A stretch of DNA of 64,000 nucleotides from Hofstenia miamia (GCA_004352715.1 SCFE01000091.1:1332642-1396641), one strand, 5' to 3'; counted from the stretch's first letter, positions 44,929-57,589 are shown. Translations and numbers: made by a program. The notes: a model not told the origin generated them from the sequence alone.

Positions 44929-45111
44929 TTAGTGTTCCAGATCGTTTGGAGAGGAAAAATTTTGCAGTTGCTGATAGTGAGTAACACTTCTGGATACCGA
45001 AGATACTGACACGACCATTTTAACAGCTATAGCGCTATAATTGTACCCCTTCTCGTACAAGATATAAATTTGAGCACGCTTTGTTGGTGAACTTTCACTA
45101 CCACGGACCAT
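44929..45111 (-). pseudogene. Tc1 transposase N-terminal DNA-binding part
   Basis: 60 codons from a Met close to the right terminus. They hold a helix-turn-helix-like segment (TKRAQIYILYEKGYNYSAIA, then VSSVSRSV), the first half of the paired-type DNA-binding domain of Tc1 transposases. The frame is then lost. The middle of the protein, including the first catalytic Asp, appears deleted between here and 44776. Confidence 0.8.
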
Positions 45112-45321
45112 ATTTCAAACTATAATGATAGTGCTTTTTCAGTGAAAATGTATTGTGTGTAAATGTAAAGTTGTGTTAATTTGATTGGCGAAATGAATCT
45201 GTTGTAAATTCTAAGAAAACATTGGGAACTCCAGGAATTTTACGAACTTTCCAGGAAATAGCATAAACACGCTTTAGACAGGTTACTGTTCCCAAACTTT
45301 TGGCCAGTACTATATATATAT

Positions 45322-45461
45322 NNNNNNNNNNNNNNNNNNNNNNNNNNNNNNNNNNNNNNNNNNNNNNNNNNNNNNNNNNNNNNNNNNNNNNNNNNNNNNN
45401 NNNNNNNNNNNNNNNNNNNNNNNNNNNNNNNNNNNNNNNNNNNNNNNNNNNNNNNNNNNNN
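45322..45461. other. Assembly gap (140 N) in a TA microsatellite
   Basis: N run with TATATA on both sides. The microsatellite itself probably caused the gap. Confidence 0.95.
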
Positions 45462-45492
<31 letters not shown>

Positions 45493-45495
<3 letters not shown>

Positions 45496-46313
45496 GGATG
45501 CCGTTTATGGTATGGATATATATGGTAAGGGAAAATTTTTTAAACATCCATAATGGCCATACTTTAAATTTCGTCCATACATTATGGCCATAATGGCCAT
45601 TATGTAAAATATAGTGACTGACGGTAAAATATACGTAGAACACATGATGTAATACCAATTAAATAGAGAGACTTCTAATATTTAAAAACATAAATAACAA
45701 ATTGCATGCTGCAATTAAAAGACCAACATTTTTGTGGAATATAAAATTGTAGTGATATCACAAGGCACAAGCAATTCACTAGGTCACAGAAAGATTTTGA
45801 AACTTTCAGAAACAAATTTTAAAATAAACAAATGAACCAATTATTTTTTGTTTGTTTTCAAATACAACATGCTTTGTTAGTTACAACCATTATGAATTTT
45901 GAAACAAATTAATAGTCAGTATTTGTTTACAATCCACTATTACAAGTAGGCAACAACTTCATCTTTAGTGTTTGTTTACAATTTGCTGAAACTGTTTACT
46001 AAACTTTTGCAACACTTTTAAAAATTGTTATCTTATTAAAATATTTTCGGTTCAAAATATTTGTAAAATGAATATTTAGACCCATTTAATTATTATAAAT
46101 GTAAGATATATGATACTAAATTTAACAATTTTATTGAAACTAATTATAAATCCTGTGTATGTAACAATAAATATATGGATTTCCATTATGGCCAGATTTT
46201 TAAGTTTACTATCCATAATGGCCAAAAAAATTTTTTCTATCATACCATTATGGTATCCATAATATGGTACATATACATAACGGTATGGTACCATACCATA
46301 ATCGGTACTTCTG
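45493..46313. mobile_element. hAT-like MITE in a TA microsatellite (821 bp)
   Basis: The left end reads CAGGGATGCCGTTTATGGTATGG; the right end reverse-complemented reads CAGAAGTACCGATTATGGTATGG. Both run inward through repeated CCATAATGGCCAT-type palindromic units. TATATATA lies on both sides, so the expected 8-bp duplication cannot be told from microsatellite. No coding. Its right three quarters are duplicated again at 47710-48310 as part of the 2-kb repeat. Confidence 0.7.
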
Positions 46314-47708
46314 ATATATATATATATATATGCATAACACAAGACAAAACCCTATTGCCTTTTTGCCTAGTATCATCACATGTTCTACTGTGATTCGATG
46401 ATACATAAAGATGCTCAATACCGAATCCGTAAACTAAACCGCTTCTGGTTAGGAGAGATCGTTCACTAGATCATATTTTTCTAATCAATAGAACGACATG
46501 TTCATAAATTATGATGTATATGTTGATAACGATAAATAACGCTAGTTCCTAAAACACAAGGTTAGGTAAAGTAATCGAAAGCTACACAGTCGTTGGAGCA
46601 AACGCTTTATTCAACATCTTTGCAAATCACAACGATACTAAATACTATTAACTGCAACACAAGCCATTAATCTGCGTTAAACAATCTGTAAACAACACGT
46701 AAACAACGAATAAACGTTTTTACAATTCTAGAATCAATTTAATACCTGCTAATATCGATAATAAATGGATTTCCTGCGCTTTTCAAGTTATTCAAATTTA
46801 CAAAACAGTTGCACGATACTAAAGGGGACACTAAAATATAAATGTAGCAATAATAAGATCACATAGTTGCTATAGTGACAAAATAGGAAGACAAATATAC
46901 ACTAGGCAATTAGTCTTGACATAATTTACACGTAAAAATACAGTTTTTAAGAGTCGTTTTCGTCTTTGCTTCTTCCAAATGAACCACATTTTATGTTAAT
47001 GACATTACATCATGAGACAAAAAAAATTCCATGGAACGAAATTGGACTGGGGTCAACAAAATTCTGTTCGCGCAGAACATTACAACAAACATTAATATAA
47101 ATTGCAAAGATACACAATTCGAAAATACCAACAATTGATATGAATAAAAATAATACGGAAAAATGTACTACATAAAGTTGGAAATAATTAACAAACACTA
47201 GGATAAATATTTAAATATATCTATGAATTTTTTAAGAGATTTAACGCGAATATTTGCAAATTAACCCCCTAATTACAAAAAAAAAACTTCCACTAGTTCC
47301 CATGGAGCCTCAAAGACCTCAATATAAAGTCAGTTTTTCTTACTACTTGAAATTCTAAGATGCAATAACAAACAAATAAGATGTAAAATGGTAAAATATA
47401 TAAATTACATGCAGTGATATATCATCCATTCATGGGGTCGCTGGAAACCCCATAGTAGTTAGAACCAGCGATAACCTAACAAACTAGTGGAATAAGAAAA
47501 ATGAAATTATTAATTCATAATTCAATAAATATAGAACTAATTTTAATATGAAGGTAAACATACGATATGGTTAACACCGGCAACCAGCTGAGCAAACAAT
47601 TGTTTGGCTAAAGCTTCCTCTAATTTGCCATGACTAGTAATCTTAGTATAAAGCTCACCAAAGGGCGCCAATTCCAAAGCAATGTGCAATTTAGTCGGCG
47701 TTTCAACC
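45713..47708. repeat. 2-kb direct duplication, left copy
   Basis: Matches 47710-49705 at a constant offset of 1997 bases, with no length difference and only an occasional substitution (for instance near 46309/48306). The copies meet at a single N (47709). It includes part of the hAT-like MITE, intron DNA and most of a kinase exon. Its right edge cuts the exon two bases short of the splice acceptor. Confidence 0.93.
47564..47708 (-). pseudogene. Truncated duplicate of a NIM1-type kinase exon
   Basis: Same sequence as 49563-49705 region of the intact exon including the donor GTATGT, but the first two bases and the acceptor are replaced by N and unrelated repeat DNA. It is inside the left copy of the 2-kb duplication, so it is probably an assembly artefact (uncollapsed haplotype or contig overlap) and not a second exon. 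Confidence 0.85.
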
Positions 47709-47709
47709 N

Positions 47710-49705
47710 AATTAAAAGACCAACATTTTTGTGGAATATAAAATTGTAGTGATATCACAAGGCACAAGCAATTCACTAGGTCACAGAAAGATTTTGAAAC
47801 TTTCAGAAACAAATTTTAAAATAAACAAATGAACCAATTATTTTTTGTTTGTTTTCAAATACAACATGCTTTGTTAGTTACAACCATTATGAATTTTGAA
47901 ACAAATTAATAGTCAGTATTTGTTTACAATCCACTATTACAAGTAGGCAACAACTTCATCTTTAGTGTTTGTTTACAATTTGCTGAAACTGTTTACTAAA
48001 CTTTTGCAACACTTTTAAAAATTGTTATCTTATTAAAATATTTTCGGTTCAAAATATTTGTAAAATGAATATTTAGACCCATTTAATTATTATAAATGTA
48101 AGATATATGATACTAAATTTAACAATTTTATTGAAACTAATTATAAATCCTGTGTATGTAACAATAAATATATGGATTTCCATTATGGCCAGATTTTTAA
48201 GTTTACTATCCATAATGGCCAAAAAAATTTTTTCTATCATACCATTATGGTATCCATAATATGGTACATATACATAACGGTATGGTACCATACCATAATC
48301 GGTACCTCTGATATATATATATATATATGCATAACACAAGACAAAACCCTATTGCCTTTTTGCCTAGTATCATCACATGTTCTACTGTGATTCGATGATA
48401 CATAAAGATGCTCAATACCGAATCCGTAAACTAAACCGCTTCTGGTTAGGAGAGATCGTTCACTAGATCATATTTTTCTAATCAATAGAACGACATGTTC
48501 ATAAATTATGATGTATATGTTGATAACGATAAATAACGCTAGTTCCTAAAACACAAGGTTAGGTAAAGTAATCGAAAGCTACACAGTCGTTGGAGCAAAC
48601 GCTTTATTCAACATCTTTGCAAATCACAACGATACTAAATACTATTAACTGCAACACAAGCCATTAATCTGCGTTAAACAATCTGTAAACAACACGTAAA
48701 CAACGAATAAACGTTTTTACAATTCTAGAATCAATTTAATACCTGCTAATATCGATAATAAATGGATTTCCTGCGCTTTTCAAGTTATTCAAATTTACAA
48801 AACAGTTGCACGATACTAAAGGGGACACTAAAATATAAATGTAGCAATAATAAGATCACATAGTTGCTATAGTGACAAAATAGGAAGACAAATATACACT
48901 AGGCAATTAGTCTTGACATAATTTACACGTAAAAATACAGTTTTTAAGAGTCGTTTTCGTCTTTGCTTCTTCCAAATGAACCACATTTTATGTTAATGAC
49001 ATTACATCATGAGACAAAAAAAATTCCATGGAACGAAATTGGACTGGGGTCAACAAAATTCTGTTCGCGCAGAACATTACAACAAACATTAATATAAATT
49101 GCAAAGATACACAATTCGAAAATACCAACAATTGATATGAATAAAAATAATACGGAAAAATGTACTACATAAAGTTGGAAATAATTAACAAACACTAGGA
49201 TAAATATTTAAATATATCTATGAATTTTTTAAGAGATTTAACGCGAATATTTGCAAATTAACCCCCTAATTACAAAAAAAAAACTTCCACTAGTTCCCAT
49301 GGAGCCTCAAAGACCTCAATATAAAGTCAGTTTTTCTTACTACTTGAAATTCTAAGATGCAATAACAAACAAATAAGATGTAAAATGGTAAAATATATAA
49401 ATTACATGCAGTGATATATCATCCATTCATGGGGTCGCTGGAAACCCCATAGTAGTTAGAACCAGCGATAACCTAACAAACTAGTGGAATAAGAAAAATG
49501 AAATTATTAATTCATAATTCAATAAATATAGAACTAATTTTAATATGAAGGTAAACATACGATATGGTTAACACCGGCAACCAGCTGAGCAAACAATTGT
49601 TTGGCTAAAGCTTCCTCTAATTTGCCATGACTAGTAATCTTAGTATAAAGCTCACCAAAGGGCGCCAATTCCAAAGCAATGTGCAATTTAGTCGGCGTTT
49701 CAACC
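47710..49705. repeat. 2-kb direct duplication, right copy
   Basis: The right copy of the duplication, joined to the left by a single N. This copy continues into the complete exon and normal intron sequence, so it is taken as the genuine locus. Confidence 0.93.
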
Positions 49706-49707
49706 AC
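49561..49707 (-). CDS. NIM1K: NIM1-type kinase exon: hinge to helix E
   Basis: The first kinase exon seen in transcript order. Acceptor TTGTTTAG precedes 49707, and donor GTATGT follows 49561. 147 nt, 49 codons, phase 0 at both ends. It encodes VVETPTKLHIALELAPFGEL (hinge region, beta-5 and helix D) and GKLEEALAKQLFAQLVAGVNHI (helix E). It joins the next exon to give [12 protein letters not shown], the normal lead into the catalytic loop. The VVET-KLH start matches NIM1. The exon or exons with the glycine loop, the ATP-binding Lys and the helix C Glu must lie further upstream (higher coordinates). I could not identify them between 49708 and 64000. Confidence 0.92.
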
Positions 49708-50477
49708 CTAAACAAGAAAAGACTAAAATAACTACATAACACAGCTGCAAGAAAATGATATATTTATCAGTGTTTGGGTGACTGAATAGTGGCATGGTTA
49801 GATGCAATGGACAAGGAGAAGTGCCGGTTTAAATTGGGCGGTTAAATAATTCAAACAGAATAAAGTTATTTTGCAGATAAGAAAAAAATTGTTATAAAAG
49901 AGTGTTAAATCCAATCTATTATTTTAAATCAGTTTGGAACTTGAAATTAATGGCTACTTATTTAAGGGTAATATCAGAACCCCGAAAAAATTGACCAGGA
50001 TGGATGGTTTTAAAATATCCCACATCATAAGTTAGATGTAAATGATTTTTGTCATAAGAACGACATAGGTGTTACCAGAATTAAAAAATTGATCACTAAG
50101 TTACCGAGTAGAAATCACATGATCAATCAGGCAACAAAATTATTGTGTAAAATGTTTTGCAGATCATTGTGCTGTCTCCAAGGCAAAACTTGTTGTGAAT
50201 ATTTGGATATATAGCTTGTGGCTCACAAGCAATATTTAACAAGGGTACCGCTGAGGTTTCTAGTCCTGCAAAATATAAATAAGATTTAAAACTTTTATGG
50301 AGTTGATGAGGCCACTCAAACAATTGGCAAATATGTAAATTGGATTGAAAGTGTATTAGTAAAAAGAATAAGATCCTCATATAGAATAAATTCATTAGAA
50401 ATTCATTGAAGATTCTTCACTCACTGATTAAATGTTTTCAATCAACAAAAATTTCGTGCAAACATTTTAGTAATTAC
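49708..50477. other. Upstream kinase intron sequence, no other feature
   Basis: No coding motif. The minus ORF at 50123-50395 does not resemble a kinase N-lobe or any known domain. Confidence 0.45.
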
Positions 50478-50672
50478 TTCCGCCAAGGAGGTTATGTTTT
50501 TGGTAGCGTTGGTTTATTTGTATTTTAGCAACTTTACGGAAAAATTAATGATGGATTGACCTCAAATTTTCACCAGAGGTGCGTCTCCGCCCAAGAAGGA
50601 ATCCATTAAATTTTAGTCCGGGGGCACAAGCTGCGAGGCGAAAGTCTGCGCTCTCCGAGTGCTTTTCTAGTT
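50478..50672 (+). repeat. Dispersed repeat, copy 2
   Basis: Homologous to 35981-36185 along its whole length, from the CTTCCGCCAAGGAGG start to the GCTCTCCGAGTGCTTTTC end, in the same orientation. The middle phrase CTTTACGGAAAAATTAAT is identical in both. Function unknown. Confidence 0.8.
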
Positions 50673-53600
50673 TATATAACAAAATATTTTAGTAGAAAGA
50701 AGCCATTTTGACAACTTCTGTTTCGATCACTTGCTGAAATCCCTCTAAAACGTGTACAAACGAATTTGAATGACAAATTTGAAACTAAAATAAATATATG
50801 TATAGATGCTCATTAGAAAATAACGATCACGAAAAATATGATATTAACGAACTAGACATATATAATTAATAAAAATGATGAGAAGTAATAAAGTGGAAAG
50901 CCCATGAAAGCTAAGAAAAACTATTCTGCTAAAATTCTGTGTATACTCTTTAACACCATGTGTTACTAGAAGTCTGAAAAATTGCTGACAAAACTTGAAA
51001 TAAGGAAATTCAATGTATTATATGAAAATATTTTAGACTGCTTATGGGAATCCTTGTTTAATCTTTGCCATAAATATACAATTGACAACTTATATTACAT
51101 TTTAATTAACCACAACGGAACTTTTGACACACCGATTGCAAAGATTATAGCTTATTTATTAGCATGTAATGGAATGGAATTGATATGAATCATCTTATTC
51201 GCAAAAATATATACCTAAACTTTCTACTGATTTTATAAATTTATAGTTTTTTGAAAGTAGAGACATCCCAAAACATGAAAATACCACAGAGCAGAGGAAT
51301 GTCTCCTCTTTCATTTTCGTTTTAAAAACGTGGCGGCTACTGTCCCCTTGACGCTTCATGATATCTGACATTGCGTATGACACACCTCAGTGGACTTGGG
51401 TGGTTTATCTACATAAAAAGAAACAGTTAAGATTAATTGTTGCTTGCTCGACTTCCTGATAATTTGAAAATTAGGTAAGAAGAGAATTTAAAAGTCTCTA
51501 AAAAATCGGAATTGTCAATGAAAAATAGTTAATATTTTCAAGTATTTAGGCACAGCAACACAGTTTAGTACAACTTTTCAACATCAAATTTCAACATGTT
51601 CACCAAAACATATTTCCATATCTCAGGTTTCGCTATACGCTTGGAGAAAACTGTTTGAAAATGTGGAAAAAACTACTAGTCCTTGTAAAACGACAGGAAA
51701 TTTAAGGCTAACATGGCAAATGAACATTTTTACAATATTACTGCCTTTATAATTAACATACAAATATAAATTCTGCCATTTTTATTCTCAAATTAACGAC
51801 ATCCTTCAGATAGAACAAAGGAATTTTCAAGAAAATGACTCTGTAATTAACGGAGCATTTATTTCAAAATTAGACTTTCAGGAAATTCAAAAACAAAAAA
51901 TAAAACAAAAGAGCAATTATTCTACGAAATTGTAATTAATGGTTTCATACATAATCTCCACGATAATTATTTACGATGCTAGCGTATTTGTATTGTCAAG
52001 AATATACGGACTGTAAGAAAATGAAATATTCGAACAATTAAAATTGTACTTGAAAATATGAGTTTACTAAACCAAAACCCATTAAATTAAATGCATAGTG
52101 CCGAGAAAGAAAAACGGTTAAAATTCAGTTCACGAGAATTATGTTTCGGTTTACGATGCATAACAATAGACTACACACAACTGCTAGACTAGAGGGAGGT
52201 GGGTTGGGTATACCTGCGCTGGTGTGGATGTGTGTTGGTAGAACTTTTTGAAAATTTGTGGGTGTGGGTTGAGTAAATAGTTTCAAAAATGAGGGTACAT
52301 TTACGGTACGATTTTACAGTTTATTCTTCATAAGCTATCGTATGTACATCAATATGGGACAGTGCCCATAATTGAAATAACATTCATAATTATTATATTG
52401 ATTCAGCTACGTTGACTTCTGTATGGGTAGGGTATAGATTTTTTGAAAATGTGCGAGTGTGAGTTGGGTTGGGCGCAAATTCTGCGGGTGCGGTTGGGTA
52501 TGAAAATGTATGCTCATATCCATCTTTGTTACTAGATTAGGTCAAATTTGTTTAAATCTCCTGGGTAAAACCTTCGAAAATATTTTTAATTACAAGATAA
52601 AAAAATATTAGATTCTGATTGTTTGAACTAGAGAAAAATAATCACAATTATTTCAAGAGAAAAAGTAGAATAAATATTTACATTATTACAAAAAGCCCTT
52701 TTATTATTAAAATGTCGCAAATTAAGTCCTTATTACAGTTTCAAACAAATTGGGAAGATGCGTTTGTACTTAACGCCAGAGAAATATTGATTTGCATACA
52801 TATAAGGTAAAGCAAATTATATGCATTCCGGTAATATAATATTCCCAAGTTTCATTATTTTAACAAAGGAAAATAATTGTAATAAAACTAAGACTTCTGT
52901 GGTAACTTGCCATTAGTTCCATTTAATAGACATGTCATTCAACATTGTCACGCATTTCAAACAATTAATATCGCTAGGAGAGACAAGCAAGATTGCGTTC
53001 AAAGATGTCTAAATGAAACGATATTGTAAATTTAAACATAGCATAACTCGAAACTCACATTAGAATTAGTAAACAATGTCCTACATTAAACAAGAATGAG
53101 ACCAACGAAACATATAAACTTTGATAACAGTTGTACAAAGGCTCAATTTAAACAACACATTCAATTTGTATAATTTCGAGCATTTTGCTTTGAAAACACT
53201 ATCGTTAAAATTGGAAATGTTACTTAGAAAACAATTAAAATTCGTTCATTGATCACCAACATTGCATTTATAATCTTTTTACATAATCTTAGGTTATTTC
53301 AAAGATAAATAATATCAAAATCAGTCTAGTCAAAAATTTTTAATTTAGATTTTATTTTAAAGAATTTCTCTATGATTTGGATAAGTAGAAAAATATTGTC
53401 GTCATTAGAGTAGAAAATGTTAAGTTTTCCATATCGAAGCTCACATTACAAAATCGAGAATTCTTTTTAAAAAAAATTGACATTAAGTGTTACCATGTTA
53501 AGTCTTAATATGAAATTATACAAAGGTTCAAAAATATTAAATTATTGAGAAGGTTGTTTGAAAGGGATTGGAAAAATCGTTTATAGCATGCAAAGGTTGT

Positions 53601-53834
53601 ACATTAATTCTGAATTATTTAGCGTCGGTAAAATTATCACAAATTCATTAGTAAGAGAGTACAATGGAATAGAAAATGTCGTTTAATATTGAAAACAATT
53701 AAATTTAGTTGCACAATACGGATTAATTATCACCAACCAATCAACATACAATATCTATAATTTATGCTAGTATGACGTAATTAAAGACACAAACGTTCCA
53801 ATATCAAAAAAATTAGCACGAATTCAAAAATATT

Positions 53835-53874
<40 letters not shown>

Positions 53875-56800
53875 CGCTATTTGTTCAACGAAATAAGAAA
53901 AAGTTGGAACAAAGAGTGAACAAAGTTGCTATTTCGGTGAACAAGTAGCGCAATTCGAAATTTGTGCAATGTTAATCTATATTTATCCTTAGCAGTGTAT
54001 TTAAAGATATTTAACACATTTTTGGATAATTTTTAAAACATTTAAATATATATATATATATATATATATAAATTTTAAATACATTAATTATATCAGTATA
54101 AGCAAAGTTTCTTGTACTTAGTAATTCAATATCGTTTCAATATTTTATTAAAATGTTAATCAGGTTTTACATAAATCATTAACAATTGAATTATAGAAAA
54201 TATTATAGCGGCATAACGTGCACTAATGGTGAGTAGGTTTCAATTTGACTACTCATCATTGATGCTTACCAAGTTAAGTAATCTACTTCATTAATTAGCT
54301 ATTGATAAACAATATCTGATCATATCTGTTTATCTCTATTCTTTCTACGTGTTGAAACAATTACACCATATTGATTTTTTTTTTCAAAAATGGTTTGCTC
54401 TTAAGAATTTTAACATGGTCATTTGTCTATTTAAGAAAATGTATTAGATAATTTTATGAAACATTTACTCAATATAAGCAATTTATATTTCATCAATCAA
54501 TAATTTTATGGAAAAACCAAGCATTCATAAATTATTGGAATATTGCAGAGCGTGACAGAAAACTAAACTCCAGATCCCTGTACCAAATTAGTGATTTCGA
54601 TGGTAATACTTGGCTGTGACTGAAAGTTTTTATTAGTAATCAGATAGTCCATTTAATTACTAGTGAGGTACCTGAATACCTCATTGACTTTTTTTGATAA
54701 TATCAGTTATTGTTCGATTGCTTTGGATTTATTAAACTTATCATTTCAATGTATCATTTATTATATTGCTTAACAATTTTTTGAATGAGTAGACAACTTC
54801 ATTGTGCCGCAAAGGACTGTCTGCTATTCAAATGCTATACGAGAGTGATGAAAAATCTAACCCTGATGGTGAGGATAGTGAGCATGATAATTTTTGTGAT
54901 AAAATCCAAATCATGAATGAAAATGTCAATCAATTATATTATGCTAGAATTCACAACATTTTCAATATGTTTAAAATTTTACAGGAAAAATGGGCTAAAG
55001 CTGCTCTACATTGATCTATAACCGGTAGGTTACATTCTCAAAATATTCCACCTCAAATTGTTGGACGAACTCAACAAGTCTCAAATGACTGTGGGCCTCC
55101 AATATCTATGATTTATGTATGTATATGTATATATATACACTATCTCGCTCTTTGTTTAACACTCAACACCCATGTCTTTTAAAAGTATTATTCTTATTAA
55201 TTCTTTGCTGACTGTAAATAATCAGTGCTATTCTTATAAAGAACAGACTGTTCATGCTATGAAAAGTATGAAAACTTTTATATAATATTCAGGCTATTCA
55301 TACAATGATCATGCAATTCTTTTTAAGAATAGTATGTATATCTGAATGTAAGAATTTAAATATAGTAGACTTATTAAAACAGTATAATACACCCTGGACA
55401 GGGTAATCTTACTAATATCACCTTACTACAGGAGCGTATGCAGGATTTTCTGTTGAGTGGGGCATTGTAGTCATGATCAACTGAGTGACCAAATGTGGGG
55501 TGCAGGGCAATGAAATTCTTGAAAATAGACTCCAGAAATGCATTTCAAGACCTTAGTTTTAAAATTTTTCTAACAATTTGCTGAAAATTAATCAAGGAAA
55601 GTCAATTTTGAATATCTGACAGGGGTATTCCAACATATCCACCTTGAGTATGCACTGCCTTGCTACACTTTTATCTTCTTAGTTTCCAGAAATTCAACAT
55701 ATAATCTTAATAAGATATATACAAAATTTCTAAAAAGTGTACTGTACAGATAAATGGTAAAATCAGCACAAATTTATCATAGGTCAACGCATGGTCATGA
55801 TTTTCCTCATAACCCCTTCATTGATGTCACAAAATATTTTTACAGCATAATTATTTTGGAAGCTTAAAATTATATTGCTGACAACAAGTTTTCCATAGTA
55901 CATATGATGTAACTGCATATTTAATTTTGAACATAGTCTATTTTTGGCAGACACATATATGCCTCTCTGCATGGATGTAGATGTATGCGTGTACATTATT
56001 ATTTATGTGACTTGATTAATAAATTCGCACAATATGCCAATATATATATATATATCTCCTTATAATGTTAAAGTTTTATCAATTTCTTGCTAAATTATAC
56101 AGGTTCCCGCCAAATTTTATTAACAATCACATCATATCATGATGTATTTCACGTTATTTGTTATTGTACGAAGTGAATTCACACTGTGCTACACAAAAGG
56201 GTTAAATCCTCTAATTGGCCAATTCCTTCAAACACATTACTTAATCATCTGCGCAGTTGATAGTCATAGTTTATGGCAATAAACGAGCAATGGTATACAA
56301 ACGTGTTGTTGTCCTAATTGCCGTAGTGGCTCTACACAAAGAATGCACCATAGAAGCTCATCTGTTTTCCCATGCATTTTCCTTGCACAATTCACTACTA
56401 TTGAATAAGTGGTTAACAACTTCCAAGACAAAACTTTGATCCTACAATCAAGATTGTGTAATTTGCATTTGCATTTCAACAAATCTGCTTTTTTATTGGG
56501 CACATGACATGACTTCAAATAATCCTACGAGTTTGAACAGAAATTTACAACTACCGAAGTTCAAAAAGACATGCATTCTTCTAAACGTTGAGTGACAACA
56601 AACATGCTATTTCAGGTAAATTTTATACATAGTGATTATTCTTATTCCTATAATTTTAATTGTAATCCCAGAGTTAATTATAGTTTAAATTTACGTAAAA
56701 CTACTATAGTAGCTCCAGTTTGGCAGAAAGTGGGTCAATTAGGGCCAATATTTTTGTACTTATTTTAAGATATTTGCAAAAATAAGCTAATTTATTAACA

Positions 56801-56922
56801 TATAACTCTTGTCCAAAAAGCATCCCAAGCCATAATCCTAACTCCAAACCTAACTCTAGGGCTATATCCCTAACAAGACCTATCCCTAAATACAACACTA
56901 ACATGTATACTAAATATTAACC
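50673..56922. other. 6 kb of AT-rich DNA without recognised genes
   Basis: Contains TA microsatellites at about 53839-53871, 54046-54070 and 56039-56055, and a G-rich patch at 52190-52260. Several short ORFs (51195-51383 minus, 52619-52810 plus, 54802-55014 plus, 55784-55996 minus, 56264-56518 minus) have no recognisable domain. Upstream kinase exons could be hidden here but none is supported. Confidence 0.4.
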
Positions 56923-57345
56923 CAGTGTTGGTCGATTTAAATCACTTGATTTAAATCATTGATTTAAATCGGATTTAAATCATGATTTAAATCAAAGCAC
57001 ATTATTAGTTAAATTATTGATTTAAATCAAGTACACTAAAAGAGATGCAAGTAGTGTATTCTAATTGTTTTGAAGTCATTGCCCTGATATTGGAATGAAT
57101 TGGTCAGCCCTGAAATGTTGTTTTGCATGTTTTTTATCTTCAGTTTATTTCAAATTGATGAAATTATCGTATTTCATAAAGAGTAGTATCAAAAGGATTT
57201 CTAATATTTGCTACCTTGGAAGATTGTCTGGGTAAAATTGAAATTTAGGTAAAAAAATCCGATTTAAATCAATAAATCCGATTTAAATAAAAAAAATCCG
57301 ATTTTTTTGATTTTTTAATTTAAATCGGATTTTTTCCCAACACTG
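56923..57345. mobile_element. hAT-type MITE, copy 2 (423 bp)
   Basis: It begins CAGTGTTGGTCG and ends CCCAACACTG, flanked by the perfect 8-bp repeat TATTAACC (56915-56922 and 57346-57353). It has at least seven exact copies of the palindrome GATTTAAATC plus degenerate ones near both ends. It matches 26703-27114 in reverse orientation, including the middle section around a TTTTGAAGTCATTGCCCTG phrase. No coding capacity. Confidence 0.92.
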
Positions 57346-57589
57346 TATTAACCTAACCCTAATCTTATCCCAAACCATAAACCTAAAATTATTTTATGTT
57401 CTTCATGATTTTTTTATTTTATCAAAATGTTTTTTGTTTAAAATATTTTTTATCAAAACTTTTCACCATAACAGGAAAGGAAAACAGACCACAAATTTGT
57501 CAAAGTCCAAGGTTCACTAATTTCTTTATAGGCTTGGTGAAAATTATTGAAAATATAGACAACTTTTCTTGCTTTATAGATACAACGGA

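Larger units (their letters stand above)
43483..45312 (-). mobile_element. Tc1-like transposon containing a piggyBac MITE
   Basis: The left end, after TA at 43481-43482, reads CAGTAATGGCTAACAGTTTG. The right end, reverse-complemented, reads TAGTACTGGCCAAAAGTTTG followed by GGAACAG. These are matching Tc1-type inverted termini inside a TA microsatellite that occupies both flanks. Excluding the nested 621-bp element and its duplicated TTAA, the transposon is about 1.2 kb, the normal Tc1 size. The minus strand encodes broken transposase. Both sides run into N gaps within the TA tract. Confidence 0.9.

Noticed and set aside
47564-47708. A second functional kinase exon or tandem kinase gene
   Set aside because: It is identical to the intact exon, lies in a 2-kb repeat that ends at a single N, and lacks the splice acceptor.
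51195-51383. Possible first coding exon of the kinase (minus strand, Met followed by a polar, basic segment)
   Set aside because: No similarity to a kinase N-lobe or to NIM1 N-termini that I can see, and no convincing downstream donor in phase.
52190-52530. A terminal-inverted-repeat element suggested by recurring GGGTTGGG phrases
   Set aside because: The phrases are in direct orientation and the two ends do not match as inverted repeats.
54802-55014. Acidic 70-codon + ORF as a possible transposase N-terminus
   Set aside because: No terminal repeats, no second domain and no recognisable motif nearby.
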